A stretch of 9,957 bases of DNA, taken from assembly GCA_904501845.1 (NCBI GenBank), contig CAJGCH010000093.1:1-9957 (forward strand), read 5' to 3'. Below, piece after piece: positions 1-6,984 of the stretch. The notes under the pieces were generated by a model. It saw nothing but the letters and a program-made list of their open reading frames with translations. It had not been told where the DNA came from and ran no database searches. Numbering within the stretch: the first letter of the stretch is position 1; each line of letters starts with the position of its first letter. A program made the translations under genes and the position numbers. Source of the DNA: an uncultured Bacillaceae bacterium. Its GTDB lineage: Bacteria; Bacillota; Bacilli; Bacillales; Pradoshiaceae.

Positions 1-498
1 CATGAAGCTGTGGAGAAAGTAAAGGAACTGGCAAGAAATCATGGCGGAATGGTCAAGAGCTTGGATAGCGATGAGATTTATGCGGCGGATGCCGATGTGT
101 TCGTTCCTTGTGCCGCTGGAGGCATCATTAATGATGACACGCTTGCCGTCATGAAGGTGAAGGCCATTGCTGGTTCTGCCAATAACCAGCTCTTACAAGA
201 CAGGCACGGAGAGAAGTTGAAGGAGATGGGAATTCTCTACGCACCTGACTATATGATCAATTGCGGAGGCCTGATCCAGGTAGCTGATGAGTTATATGGA
301 GCGAATAAGAAACGCGTATTGACCAAAACGAAAACTATCTATGATTCTTTGCTTGAAGTATACAGCCAAGCGGAGCTCGATAATATAACGACAGCTGAGG
401 CGGCGAATCGCTTGTGTGAAAAGCGAATGGAGGAACGGAAGAGACTCAATCATTTCTTCTCTCATAGCAAGCCGCCTAAATGGGATATCCGCAAGTAA
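1..498 (+). CDS. pdh: Phenylalanine dehydrogenase, C-terminal part (5' end outside window)
   Basis: This is the NAD-binding C-terminal portion of an amino-acid dehydrogenase of the Glu/Leu/Phe/Val family, which reversibly deaminates L-Phe to phenylpyruvate with NAD+. The frame is open from base 1 (H-E-A-V-E-K), so the gene begins upstream; about 165 residues are visible of a family length near 380. The family motif GSANNQL and the stretch VFVPCAAGGIINDD are present. GGLIQVADELYG matches PheDH, where leucine dehydrogenases typically read GGVINVADELYG. The Leu at bases 271-273 corresponds, from memory, to the substrate-pocket Leu307 of L. sphaericus PheDH, which is Val in LeuDH. The C-terminal tail FFSHSKPPKWDIRK closely resembles the tail of Bacillus badius PheDH as remembered. 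The catalytic Lys and Asp lie upstream and cannot be checked. E1-alpha starts 25 bases downstream, so the genes are probably co-transcribed. A leucine/valine dehydrogenase is the alternative but fits less well. Confidence 0.9.
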   Translation, partial: HEAVEKVKELARNHGGMVKSLDSDEIYAADADVFVPCAAGGIINDDTLAVMKVKAIAGSANNQLLQDRHGEKLKEMGILYAPDYMINCGGLIQVADELYGANKKRVLTKTKTIYDSLLEVYSQAELDNITTAEAANRLCEKRMEERKRLNHFFSHSKPPKWDIRK

Positions 499-510
499 AA
501 ATTTTGAATA

Positions 511-518
511 AGAGGTGA
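511..518 (+). promoter_or_regulatory. Ribosome binding site fixing the E1-alpha start at 524
   Basis: AGAGGTGA lies five bases before the ATG at 524. An in-frame GTG at 515 overlaps this Shine-Dalgarno sequence and has no site of its own, so ATG 524 is preferred. Confidence 0.7.
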
Positions 519-523
519 ATCGG

Positions 524-1599
524 ATGACGGTTGAATTTCCAATCTATCAAATGATGGATGAAAGTGGGCAGCTTGTAAGAGGGCACGATAAAGAAAGAAT
601 AACAGATGAGCTAGTGAAAGAATTCTATTATCATATGGTTCGCATCAGAACCTTTGACCGAAAGGCAATCAGTTTGCAGCGTCAGGGGAGATTAGGGACA
701 TATGCGCCATTTGAGGGGCAGGAGGCAGCGCAGGCGGGAAGCGCACTCGCTCTCGGGAAAGAGGATTGGGTATTCCCGACCTACCGTGACCATGGGGCAA
801 CCTTAACCTTCGGCGCCAACATGGCGCGTACCTTCCTATACTGGAACGGCCGGGTGGAAGGCTGTGTGCCGGAGGAAGGAAAGAGAATCTTTCCGCCTGC
901 AGTCCCAATTGCCACACAGCTCCCTCATGCCGCAGGCGCAGCATTGGCGGAAAAGAGAAAAGGGACAAAAAACGCGGCCATCGCTTATTTTGGTGATGGG
1001 GCAACTTCTGAGGGGGATTTCATGAAGGGATGAACATGGCCAGTGTATTCCAGGTCCCTGCCGTCTTTTTTAATCAGAATAATGGTTATGCCATATCTGT
1101 TCCGATTGAAAAACAGATGAATTCGAAGACAGTTGCGCAAAAATCTGTTGCTTATGGCATACCAGGCGTTCGGGTGGATGGCAATGATATTTTCGCTGTG
1201 TACTTTCAGACGAAGGAGGCATTAGAGCGAGCGCGTAATGGAGAGGGACCGACATTGATCGAAGCGGTTACCTGGAGATATGGAGCCCATACGACCGCAG
1301 ATGATCCGACCAAATACCGCAACCAGGCAGATAGCGATCAAATCAGGCAAACACGTGATCCGCTTATGCGCCTCGAGCGATACATGAAGAACGAAGGCCT
1401 TTGGGATGAGGAGTGGACTAAGCAAATTCAAGAAGAAATCACGGAGGAAGTAGAGCGGGCCATCCGCGAGGTGGAGAGCTATCCAAAGCCGAAGGTGGAT
1501 GATCTGTTCGACCATGTATTTGAAACACCTACCTGGACAATCGCTAAGCAAAAGGAAGAGTATTTCCAATTGTTAGGAGGAGAAGCGAAATGGCGTTAA
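524..1599 (+). pseudogene. 2-oxoacid dehydrogenase E1 component, alpha subunit, interrupted by a one-base frameshift
   Basis: This encodes the thiamine-diphosphate-binding alpha subunit of an E1 decarboxylase of the pyruvate/branched-chain 2-oxoacid dehydrogenase type. Reading from ATG 524, the frame gives typical family sequence (FPTYRDHGAT, then GDGATSEGDF) and stops at TGA 1031-1033. The continuation is in another frame from about 1018: F-H-E-G-M-N-M-A-S-V-F, then NQNNGYAIS, RYGAHTTADDPTKYR, to TAA 1597-1599. The ThDP motif begins with GDG (992-1000) and ends with NN (1078-1083), so the break falls inside the cofactor motif. One base is missing near 1012-1021, in the run GGGGG-A-TTT. Restoring it gives 1077 bases and 358 residues, a normal length. 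The 3' end overlaps E1-beta by 10 bases. Both halves look well conserved, so a sequencing or assembly error, or a very recent mutation, is more likely than an old pseudogene. By context the substrate may be phenylpyruvate. Confidence 0.88.
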
Positions 1600-2606
1600 G
1601 AGAAGAACAACTGTCAGCAAGCATCAAGACAAACAGGATGACACTCATTCAAGCCATTACAGATGGATTGGGAACAATGCTTGAAGCGGATGATCGGATT
1701 CTCTTGCTAGGAGAGGATATTGGGAAAAACGGCGGGGTTTTTCGTGCGACAGAGGGGCTTCAGGAACGATTCGGCCCAGACCGCGTGATGGATACGCCGC
1801 TCAGCGAATCAGGAATCATCGGTACCTCTGTCGGACTTGCGGTCAATGGGTTTAAGCCGATTGCGGAAATGCAATTCTTTGGTTTTATTTATCCGGCCTA
1901 TGAGCAAATCATGACCCATGTATCTCGAATTCGCATGAGAACAATGGGCCGCTACACTGTGCCAATGGTCATTCGCGCCCCTTATGGAGCGGGTATCCGT
2001 GCTCCTGAAATCCATTCAGACAGTGTGGAGGCATTATTCACCCATATGCCTGGCATAAAGGTCGTATGCCCATCAACGGCGCATGATGCAAAAGGGCTGT
2101 TAATCGCAGCTATCGAAGATCCTGACCCCGTCTTGTTTCTAGAGCCTTTGAAGCTCTATCGTTCCGTTCGGGATGAAGTGCCAGAAGGGCAATACATGGT
2201 CGAAATCGGCAAGGGAAAAAAAGTTAGGGACGGGGATGATGTGACAATCATCGCATGGGGAGCGATGGTTCAGGTGGCCATGGAGGCAGCAAATCAGGCT
2301 GAAAAGGATGGAATCAGCTGTGATGTGATTGACTTAAGGACCCTGTATCCAATCGATCGGGATATCATCGCTGAATCAGTCCAAAGAACAGGGCGAGCGG
2401 TCATTGTGCATGAGGCACATGAGACAGGAGGAGTAGGCAATGATATTGTGTCCATCATTAATGATTATTCCTTCCTCTATCTGAAATCACCGATTGAACG
2501 CATCGCAGGCTTCGATGTTCCGGTCCCGTTCTTTGCCCTGGAGGAACATTATTTGCCTACACCGAAGCGGGTCCATCATGCCATTAAAAAAACAGTCGAT
2601 TTTTAG
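1590..2606 (+). CDS. 2-oxoacid dehydrogenase E1 component, beta subunit
   Basis: This 338-residue protein is the transketolase-like beta subunit of a heterotetrameric E1. It pairs with the alpha subunit to decarboxylate a 2-oxoacid and pass the acyl group to lipoyl-E2. Family landmarks are GEDIGKNGGVFRATEGL near residues 41-57, MDTPLSESGIIG, the AEMQFFGFIYPAYEQI stretch, the conserved His in PEIHSDSVEALF, and the C-terminal HEAHETGGVGNDI. Overall it resembles Bacillus PdhB, with an N-terminal extension of roughly 14 residues. ATG 1590 is chosen because AGGAGG at 1575-1580 sits nine bases upstream; the internal ATG at 1638 has no ribosome binding site. The 10-base overlap with the alpha gene suggests translational coupling. 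Sequence alone does not separate pyruvate, acetoin, branched-chain and aryl 2-oxoacid specificity; position beside PheDH and paa genes favours phenylpyruvate (inference). Confidence 0.92.
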   Translation: MALREEQLSASIKTNRMTLIQAITDGLGTMLEADDRILLLGEDIGKNGGVFRATEGLQERFGPDRVMDTPLSESGIIGTSVGLAVNGFKPIAEMQFFGFIYPAYEQIMTHVSRIRMRTMGRYTVPMVIRAPYGAGIRAPEIHSDSVEALFTHMPGIKVVCPSTAHDAKGLLIAAIEDPDPVLFLEPLKLYRSVRDEVPEGQYMVEIGKGKKVRDGDDVTIIAWGAMVQVAMEAANQAEKDGISCDVIDLRTLYPIDRDIIAESVQRTGRAVIVHEAHETGGVGNDIVSIINDYSFLYLKSPIERIAGFDVPVPFFALEEHYLPTPKRVHHAIKKTVDF

Positions 2607-2610
2607 GAGG
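2605..2610 (+). promoter_or_regulatory. Ribosome binding site that decides the TTG start of E2
   Basis: AGGAGG, overlapping the E1-beta stop codon TAG (2604-2606), is eight bases from TTG 2619. The nearby ATG at 2614 is out of frame with E2, so TTG is the start. Confidence 0.8.
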
Positions 2611-2618
2611 GGAATGCA

Positions 2619-3851
2619 TTGGTCGAAGTGAAGCTTCATGATATTGGGGAAGGGATGACCGAAGGGGAAATCATCCATTATTTTGTGAAGGTGGGGGATG
2701 CCGTTAAGGCAGACCAGCCATTGGTCGAGGTTCAGACCGATAAGATGGTGGCTGAGCTTCCTTCCCCCGCGAGCGGTGTCGTTAAAGACATCGTGATTGA
2801 TAAAGGGGATACCGTATCTGTCGGGACGACCTTGCTCGTGCTTGAAGAGGCGGGCGAAAAAGGAAAAGCTGTTTCTGCAGAACCGATGCTTGAATACATC
2901 GCTCAGCCAAAAGTGAAGACAGAGCGTGTATTCGTTAAGGCAGCTCCCTATACACGGAAGATTGCGCGTGAATGCGGGGTGGATATTCAAGTCATTAAAG
3001 GAACGGGAAGAAATGGCCGCATCACCGTCGAGGACGTCTATAATTTCGTGAAAAGCAATGCTCCTAAAGAAGAAGGAAAAGAGATTAAAAGTGTAGCGAT
3101 CTCTCATCCTGCAGCTGAGCAGATGAAAGAGAAGGAGGAAGAACGGAGCAGCCTCCCTAATACGGAAACGATTCCATTTAGGGGACGCCGCAAGCAAATT
3201 GCCAAGAATATGGTGAAATCACTCTACACCATTCCTCATGTCACGCATTTTGAGGAGGTCGATATGACGGAGCTTCTGGACTATCGCAAAAAGATAGCTG
3301 AGATGGGGAGGTCCGTATCGGTGACCGCCTTCTTAATTAAGGCCATCACCCAAGCTCTTAAACAATATCCTATCTTCAATGCGAAGCTGGATGAAGAAAA
3401 GGAAATGATTATACTCGAAAAAGAGTATCATATCGGACTTGCGGCTGACACGGAGGATGGTCTGGTCGTTCCGGTCATCCGTGATGCGAACCGTTTGTCA
3501 GTCCAAGAGATTCATAGGAAGCAAAAAGAGCTGACGCAAAAAGCGAAGGAAGGCACTCTGACAGGAGCTGACATGAGAGGGGGAACGTTTACGATCAGCA
3601 ATGTCGGACCGCTCGGAAGCATGGGGGCGACCCCAATCATTAACTACCCGCAGACAGGATTGATTGCTTTTCATAAAACAAAGAAAATGCCTGTCGTGAT
3701 AGAGAATGATGAAATCGCTATCCGAAGCATCATGAACATTTCCATGTCCTTTGATCATCGTGTCGCGGACGGTGCGACTGCAGTTGCATTCACGAACGCT
3801 TTTAAACAATACATCGAGAATCCAGCATTATGGCTGATTGATATGGCTTAA
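2619..3851 (+). CDS. 2-oxoacid dehydrogenase E2 component (lipoamide acyltransferase)
   Basis: This 410-residue E2 core takes the acyl group from E1 through a swinging lipoyl arm and transfers it to CoA. In order it has: one lipoyl domain (residues about 2-77) with the lipoylation Lys42 in QTDKMVAELPSP; a charged linker; a peripheral subunit-binding domain (about 108-146, TRKIARECGVD and GTGRNGRITVEDV) that docks E1 or E3; a second linker; and the CAT-like catalytic domain (about 182-410) with HRVADG, giving catalytic His380 and Asp384. All key residues are present, so the protein should be functional. It starts at TTG, 12 bases after E1-beta. No dihydrolipoamide dehydrogenase (E3) gene follows, so E3 must come from upstream or elsewhere. 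It is closest in design to single-lipoyl E2s such as BkdB. A phenylacetyl-CoA product is inferred from the neighbours. Confidence 0.93.
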   Translation: MVEVKLHDIGEGMTEGEIIHYFVKVGDAVKADQPLVEVQTDKMVAELPSPASGVVKDIVIDKGDTVSVGTTLLVLEEAGEKGKAVSAEPMLEYIAQPKVKTERVFVKAAPYTRKIARECGVDIQVIKGTGRNGRITVEDVYNFVKSNAPKEEGKEIKSVAISHPAAEQMKEKEEERSSLPNTETIPFRGRRKQIAKNMVKSLYTIPHVTHFEEVDMTELLDYRKKIAEMGRSVSVTAFLIKAITQALKQYPIFNAKLDEEKEMIILEKEYHIGLAADTEDGLVVPVIRDANRLSVQEIHRKQKELTQKAKEGTLTGADMRGGTFTISNVGPLGSMGATPIINYPQTGLIAFHKTKKMPVVIENDEIAIRSIMNISMSFDHRVADGATAVAFTNAFKQYIENPALWLIDMA

Positions 3852-3881
3852 ACGGTATAGAGATAGATTTTAGGCGGGGGG

Positions 3882-3896
3882 TCCATTTTAAATGGA
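3882..3896 (+). repeat. Perfect 15-base palindrome before the permease gene
   Basis: TCCATTT-T-AAATGGA is a perfect inverted repeat with 7-base arms and a one-base centre, lying in the 66-base gap between E2 and the permease start. It could be an operator or chance. The centre is too short for a good RNA hairpin and no T-run follows, so it is not a terminator. Confidence 0.45.
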
Positions 3897-3899
3897 ATG

Positions 3900-3908
3900 A
3901 AGGAGGAG
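3900..3908 (+). promoter_or_regulatory. Ribosome binding site supporting GTG 3918 as the permease start
   Basis: AAGGAGGAG is a near-perfect Shine-Dalgarno sequence nine bases before GTG 3918. It would lie inside the coding sequence if the upstream ATG 3897 were used. Confidence 0.65.
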
Positions 3909-3917
3909 AAGAAGATA

Positions 3918-5291
3918 GTGGTTACGAGTCAAAATGACGGGCTTCAAAAGAGACTCTTGCCCCGCCATATTACCATGATGGCGATGGGCGGAGCGATTGG
4001 TACAGGTATTTTTAAGGGAAGTGCCGAGACTGTGACATTAGCAGGACCGGGGGTCATCTTAACCTATGTATTCGCTGGACTCCTGCTGCTTGTCGTGATG
4101 GGAGCCATTGCTGAAATGGCCCTCGTGTATCCAAATACGAATATGAAGGGGTTCATACATAAGGCGTTCGGAAAACGGGTCTCATTTGTCGTCGGCTGGA
4201 TGTACTGCATTATGTGGCTCGCGGTGTGCGTCATTGAGGTGGTCGTGGCAGGGAGCTTCCTTCAATACTGGTTTCCATCCATTCCACTCTGGGCCTTAAG
4301 CCTTGCCTGCACAGCCTTTGTCATAGGCATCAATATGATGAATGTCAAGAATTACGGGGAGTTCGAATTCTGGTTTGCCGGGATCAAGATCACGATGATT
4401 ATGGTGTTTATCGTCCTTGGGGCTTGTATTTTATTTGGACTCATTCCGAGTAATGAATCGAATTATTTGCAGAATTTCACCGGTCACGGCGGGTTTTTCC
4501 CGAATGGATGGACCTCCATCTTCGCGGCCCTGCTGATTGTCATGTACTCCTATGGGGGTTCTGAATTAATCGGGGTTACCGTGAATGAAGCGAAAGATGC
4601 CGAGCGTATTCTGCCTAAGGTGATCAAAAGCTTCATTTGGCGGATCATTCTCTTTTATACATTGCCGATTTTGGTTATTTGCGGACTCATTCCTTGGAAC
4701 CAAATCAGTGACCAGTCGAGCCCATTTGTACAAGTATTGTCGATGGCCGGGCTGCAGGGCGCCGCGCATATCATGAACTTCATCCTAATCACGGCCGTTC
4801 TCTCTGCCGCCAACTCTGGTTTATATGGCTGTACGCGTATGCTGCATTCCCTGGCTGCCGGAGGTGAAGCACCCAAGTCCTTTGGTCATGTGACCTCAAA
4901 AGGGGTGCCGTTCTATAGTCTGATGTTCAGTGCTGCAGTCTTGGTGGGCGGTTCAATGATTGCCTTCTTTGCCCAGGACAGCGTGTTCACATTATTGATG
5001 GCCTTCCCGGGGTTCGTCGTATCCTTGGTGTGGATTAGCGTTACCCTCGCACAGCTCAAGCTTCGTCCTTCCTATCCAAAACAGCCGAGCTTTAGAATAT
5101 GGGGATACCCGTATATCTCAGGGGCTACCGCGCTAATCTTGAGCGTGATTACCGTCATTTTCATGTTTAATGAAAGCCATCGGCCAAGTGTTATTGCATG
5201 TCTGCTGACGATTGGCATTCTGATTACGATATCTGTCGTGAAGTTTCGTGAGAAGGAGCCTGCTGTTTCAGAGGAAGAGGCCATTCTATAA
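3918..5291 (+). CDS. Amino-acid permease, APC superfamily (AAT family)
   Basis: This is a cytoplasmic-membrane secondary transporter of about 457 residues with roughly 12 hydrophobic segments. The N-terminus has the family signature LLPRHITMMAMGGAIGTGIF, the unwound first helix that binds the substrate backbone, followed by GPGVILTYVFAG and EMA. The central YSYGGSELIG and the later LSAANSGLYGCTRML are typical of the AroP/PheP/ProY-like AAT family. GTG 3918 is preferred because AAGGAGGAG (3900-3908) lies nine bases upstream; an in-frame ATG at 3897 would give seven more residues but is poorly supplied with a ribosome binding site. It follows E2 without a terminator and ends at a strong one, so it is probably the last gene of the PheDH-E1-E2 unit. 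Phenylalanine or another aromatic or branched amino acid is the likely substrate by context; sequence alone does not settle it. Confidence 0.85.
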   Translation: MVTSQNDGLQKRLLPRHITMMAMGGAIGTGIFKGSAETVTLAGPGVILTYVFAGLLLLVVMGAIAEMALVYPNTNMKGFIHKAFGKRVSFVVGWMYCIMWLAVCVIEVVVAGSFLQYWFPSIPLWALSLACTAFVIGINMMNVKNYGEFEFWFAGIKITMIMVFIVLGACILFGLIPSNESNYLQNFTGHGGFFPNGWTSIFAALLIVMYSYGGSELIGVTVNEAKDAERILPKVIKSFIWRIILFYTLPILVICGLIPWNQISDQSSPFVQVLSMAGLQGAAHIMNFILITAVLSAANSGLYGCTRMLHSLAAGGEAPKSFGHVTSKGVPFYSLMFSAAVLVGGSMIAFFAQDSVFTLLMAFPGFVVSLVWISVTLAQLKLRPSYPKQPSFRIWGYPYISGATALILSVITVIFMFNESHRPSVIACLLTIGILITISVVKFREKEPAVSEEEAIL

Positions 5292-5294
5292 AGG

Positions 5295-5331
5295 AAAAAC
5301 CATGGCTGCAAATAAATGAGCCATGGTTTTT
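5295..5331. terminator. Bidirectional intrinsic terminator between convergent genes
   Basis: AAAAACCATGGCT (5295-5307) and AGCCATGGTTTTT (5319-5331) form a perfect 13-bp stem with an 11-base loop. A T-run follows the GC-containing stem on both strands. It begins four bases after the permease stop and ends eight bases before the stop of the minus-strand flavoprotein gene, so it can serve both. Confidence 0.92.
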
Positions 5332-5339
5332 AATGGGGA

Positions 5340-6308
5340 TTAGGATAAATGGCTGTATGTCTTCAGGAGGGATGATCCTCTTTGCAGCTGTTCGGCGGCC
5401 TCTTTCATGATGTTCGAAAGCAGCTCCTCCACTGATGGAATCGACGTAATCAAGCCTGCCACCTGACCGCTATTGAGGAAGCCTTTCTCCAGATTGCCGT
5501 CCATGGCGGCGAGCACATGCTTGTCCTCATCAGTCAGTTTCGCATACTCTTCAAGCGTCAAACCTTGCTTTTCAACATCGAGAAGCTTATCTGCATAAGG
5601 GGTATGCAGAATTCGCCTCACTCTGCCTACCGTCCGTCCAAAGATGAGAGTATCGGTATCTGTGGCATCCAATAACCGCTGCTTATATGATTCATGCATC
5701 GGTGCTTCTTTAGTGGCGATGAAGCGAGTGCCCATTTGTACACCGCTGGCGCCAAGGGAGAGGGCGGCGGCTAATCCGCGGCCGTCCCCAATACCGCCTG
5801 CAGCCAAGACAGGGATTTTGACGGCACTGACGATTTGCGGGATCAAGGCAAAGGTCGTAATCTCAAGGCTCGAATTAATGCCTGCCGCTTCAAAGCCTTC
5901 CGCGACTAACAGGTCAGCGCCGGCCGCTTCAGCTTTTTGGGCATGTTTGACGGATGCGATGACAACGATGACTTTAATGCCTTCTTTATGTAGTAGTGGA
6001 ATCAGTTTCCCGGGATTTCCGGCTGAGAGGGTTACGGCAGGGACATGATGGGCAATCGCCAGCTCGGCCATTTCTTTGGCATAGTTTGTGACGGTGATTG
6101 GAATATTGAGCGAAAATGGCTTTTCTGTCCGACTCTTCACCTCATGAATCATCTGGTCAATCTCTTCGGGTGTACGAGTACCCACACCAATCGTGCCGAG
6201 TCCTCCCGCCTCAGAAATGGCGGCAGTTAAATGTGCGTTGCTGATATTTCCCATACCCCCTTGGATAATCGGATAGGTAATATGGAGCAAATCATGAATT
6301 GTTTTCAA
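5340..6308 (-). CDS. FMN-dependent nitronate monooxygenase / FabK-like flavoprotein
   Basis: This 322-residue TIM-barrel flavoprotein belongs to the nitronate monooxygenase (2-nitropropane dioxygenase)/enoyl-ACP reductase II superfamily. It shows the N-terminal YPIIQGGMGNIS, the SEAGGLGTIG strand, the phosphate-binding AAGGIGDGRG and GASGVQMGTRF. The position that holds the catalytic His in classic members (E-x-GGH-x-G) instead reads EGFEAAGINSS, with Ile144 where His is expected; a variant chemistry or substrate is likely. Start: on the minus strand AAAGGAG (6323-6317) is eight bases before TTG 6308. A GTG seven codons upstream (6329) lies ahead of that site and is less likely. The gene runs towards the permease and is divergent from the gamma-carbonic-anhydrase-like gene. 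Its exact reaction is unknown; a role with aromatic or CoA-linked intermediates would be guesswork from location only. Confidence 0.85.
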   Translation of the reverse strand: MKTIHDLLHITYPIIQGGMGNISNAHLTAAISEAGGLGTIGVGTRTPEEIDQMIHEVKSRTEKPFSLNIPITVTNYAKEMAELAIAHHVPAVTLSAGNPGKLIPLLHKEGIKVIVVIASVKHAQKAEAAGADLLVAEGFEAAGINSSLEITTFALIPQIVSAVKIPVLAAGGIGDGRGLAAALSLGASGVQMGTRFIATKEAPMHESYKQRLLDATDTDTLIFGRTVGRVRRILHTPYADKLLDVEKQGLTLEEYAKLTDEDKHVLAAMDGNLEKGFLNSGQVAGLITSIPSVEELLSNIMKEAAEQLQRGSSLLKTYSHLS

Positions 6309-6316
6309 ATCATCTT

Positions 6317-6323
6317 CTCCTTT
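6317..6323 (-). promoter_or_regulatory. Ribosome binding site that decides the TTG start of the flavoprotein gene
   Basis: Read on the minus strand, AAAGGAG sits eight bases from TTG 6308. The alternative GTG at 6329 precedes this site and has no clear one of its own. Confidence 0.7.
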
Positions 6324-6332
6324 TTTCACTTA

Positions 6333-6341
6333 TGTTATAAT
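6333..6341 (+). promoter_or_regulatory. Extended -10 promoter element for the gamma-CA-like gene
   Basis: TGTTATAAT matches the extended -10 consensus TGnTATAAT exactly. It lies 36 bases before ATG 6378, leaving a leader of about 30 bases. No good -35 is seen at 17 bases upstream, which is tolerated for extended -10 promoters. On the opposite strand, TTGCCA (6360-6355) and TATAAC (6339-6334), 15 bases apart, could drive the minus-strand flavoprotein gene. The two promoters would then overlap and compete. Confidence 0.6.
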
Positions 6342-6377
6342 AAAATGAAAATTATGGCAATTTTAGGAGGTATTTGT

Positions 6378-6896
6378 ATGCTAGTACCATATGGGAAAGA
6401 ACAGGCAGTCATTGATGAGTCTGTATTTGTTGCACCAGGAGCTTTTATCATCGGGAATGTCACAATCGGGGAACAATCATCCGTCTGGTTTAATGCCGTC
6501 ATGCGCGGGGACGAGGGCCCTATCGTGGTCGGCAAGAGGACAAGCATCCAGGATAATGCGACCTTGCATTTATACGAGGGGCAGCCTCTGACAATTGGAG
6601 ATGAAGTCACCGTTGGCCATAACGCTATCCTGCATGGCTGCACAATTGGCAACCGCTCTATAATCGGCATGGGTTCCACCATTTTGGATGGGGCCGAAAT
6701 CGGAGAAGAGTGCATCATTGGGGCCAACACATTAATCTCACCCGGAAAGAAGATTCCGCCGCGCTCGTTAGTGGTCGGCTCTCCCGGTAAGGTCGTGAGA
6801 GAGCTTGGGGAGAAGGATCTCCAGCTTATTCAGCTGTCAATTGAGACCTATGTTCAAAAGGGTAGGGAATTCAAGGAGATATTGGATCAAAAATAA
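6378..6896 (+). CDS. Gamma-carbonic-anhydrase-like hexapeptide-repeat protein (YtoA/PaaY family)
   Basis: This 172-residue left-handed beta-helix protein should form a trimer binding metal between subunits. Repeating I-G-x-x hexapeptides run from about residue 12 to 135, followed by a C-terminal helix. The three metal-ligand histidines of gamma carbonic anhydrases are in place (His64 in ATLHL; His81 and His86 in VGHNAILHG), as are Arg43, Asp45 and Gln58 of the active-site network. ATG 6378 is chosen because TAGGAGG (6364-6370) is seven bases upstream; the frame is open farther 5' but that part overlaps the divergent promoter. The family includes Bacillus YtoA and the phenylacetate-cluster thioesterase PaaY. 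The core resembles YtoA more, but placement beside paa genes makes a PaaY-like role, hydrolysing stalled CoA thioesters, worth considering. It is a separate transcript from paaK because a terminator follows. Confidence 0.87.
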   Translation: MLVPYGKEQAVIDESVFVAPGAFIIGNVTIGEQSSVWFNAVMRGDEGPIVVGKRTSIQDNATLHLYEGQPLTIGDEVTVGHNAILHGCTIGNRSIIGMGSTILDGAEIGEECIIGANTLISPGKKIPPRSLVVGSPGKVVRELGEKDLQLIQLSIETYVQKGREFKEILDQK

Positions 6897-6905
6897 AAGG
6901 ATGCA

Positions 6906-6945
6906 GGCGGAAGGCTGGGATATTCCGCCGATTCTCTTATTTTTG
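6906..6945 (+). terminator. Probable intrinsic terminator after the gamma-CA-like gene
   Basis: GGCGGAA (6906-6912) pairs with TTCCGCC (6923-6929) across a 10-base loop, giving a GC-rich 7-bp stem. A T-rich but interrupted tail follows (6931-6944, ending TTATTTTT). It sits 10 bases past the stop codon. Confidence 0.65.
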
Positions 6946-6984
6946 ATGAAAAATAAAGATAAACACTTCTAATTATTTACAAAA

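Noticed and set aside
385..392. TATAACGA also present inside the PheDH coding region
   Set aside because: This copy overlaps ordinary codons (I-T-T) and shows that the 8-mer alone is not specific; it was not treated as an operator.
1..498. Leucine or valine dehydrogenase instead of PheDH
   Set aside because: GGLIQ in place of GGVIN, and a C-terminal tail of PheDH type, favour PheDH; neighbouring paa genes agree.
1010..1033. Programmed -1 ribosomal frameshift in E1-alpha
   Set aside because: The shift needed is -1, but GGGGGATTTC does not form a canonical X-XXY-YYZ slippery heptamer, no clear downstream stimulatory structure was noticed, and E1-alpha genes are not known for recoding. A missing base is simpler.
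1030..1599. Second half of E1-alpha as an independent gene starting at ATG 1030
   Set aside because: Family sequence continues upstream in this frame (F-H-E-G) before the ATG, and the piece would lack half the ThDP motif, so it is the other part of a broken gene.
2487..3197. Long open frame on the minus strand across E1-beta and E2
   Set aside because: It is antisense to two clearly coding genes, has no family features or ribosome binding site, and is explained as a shadow of their codon use.
3852..3917. Terminator between E2 and the permease
   Set aside because: The palindrome has a one-base centre and no T-run, so it would not terminate; the permease is kept in the same unit.
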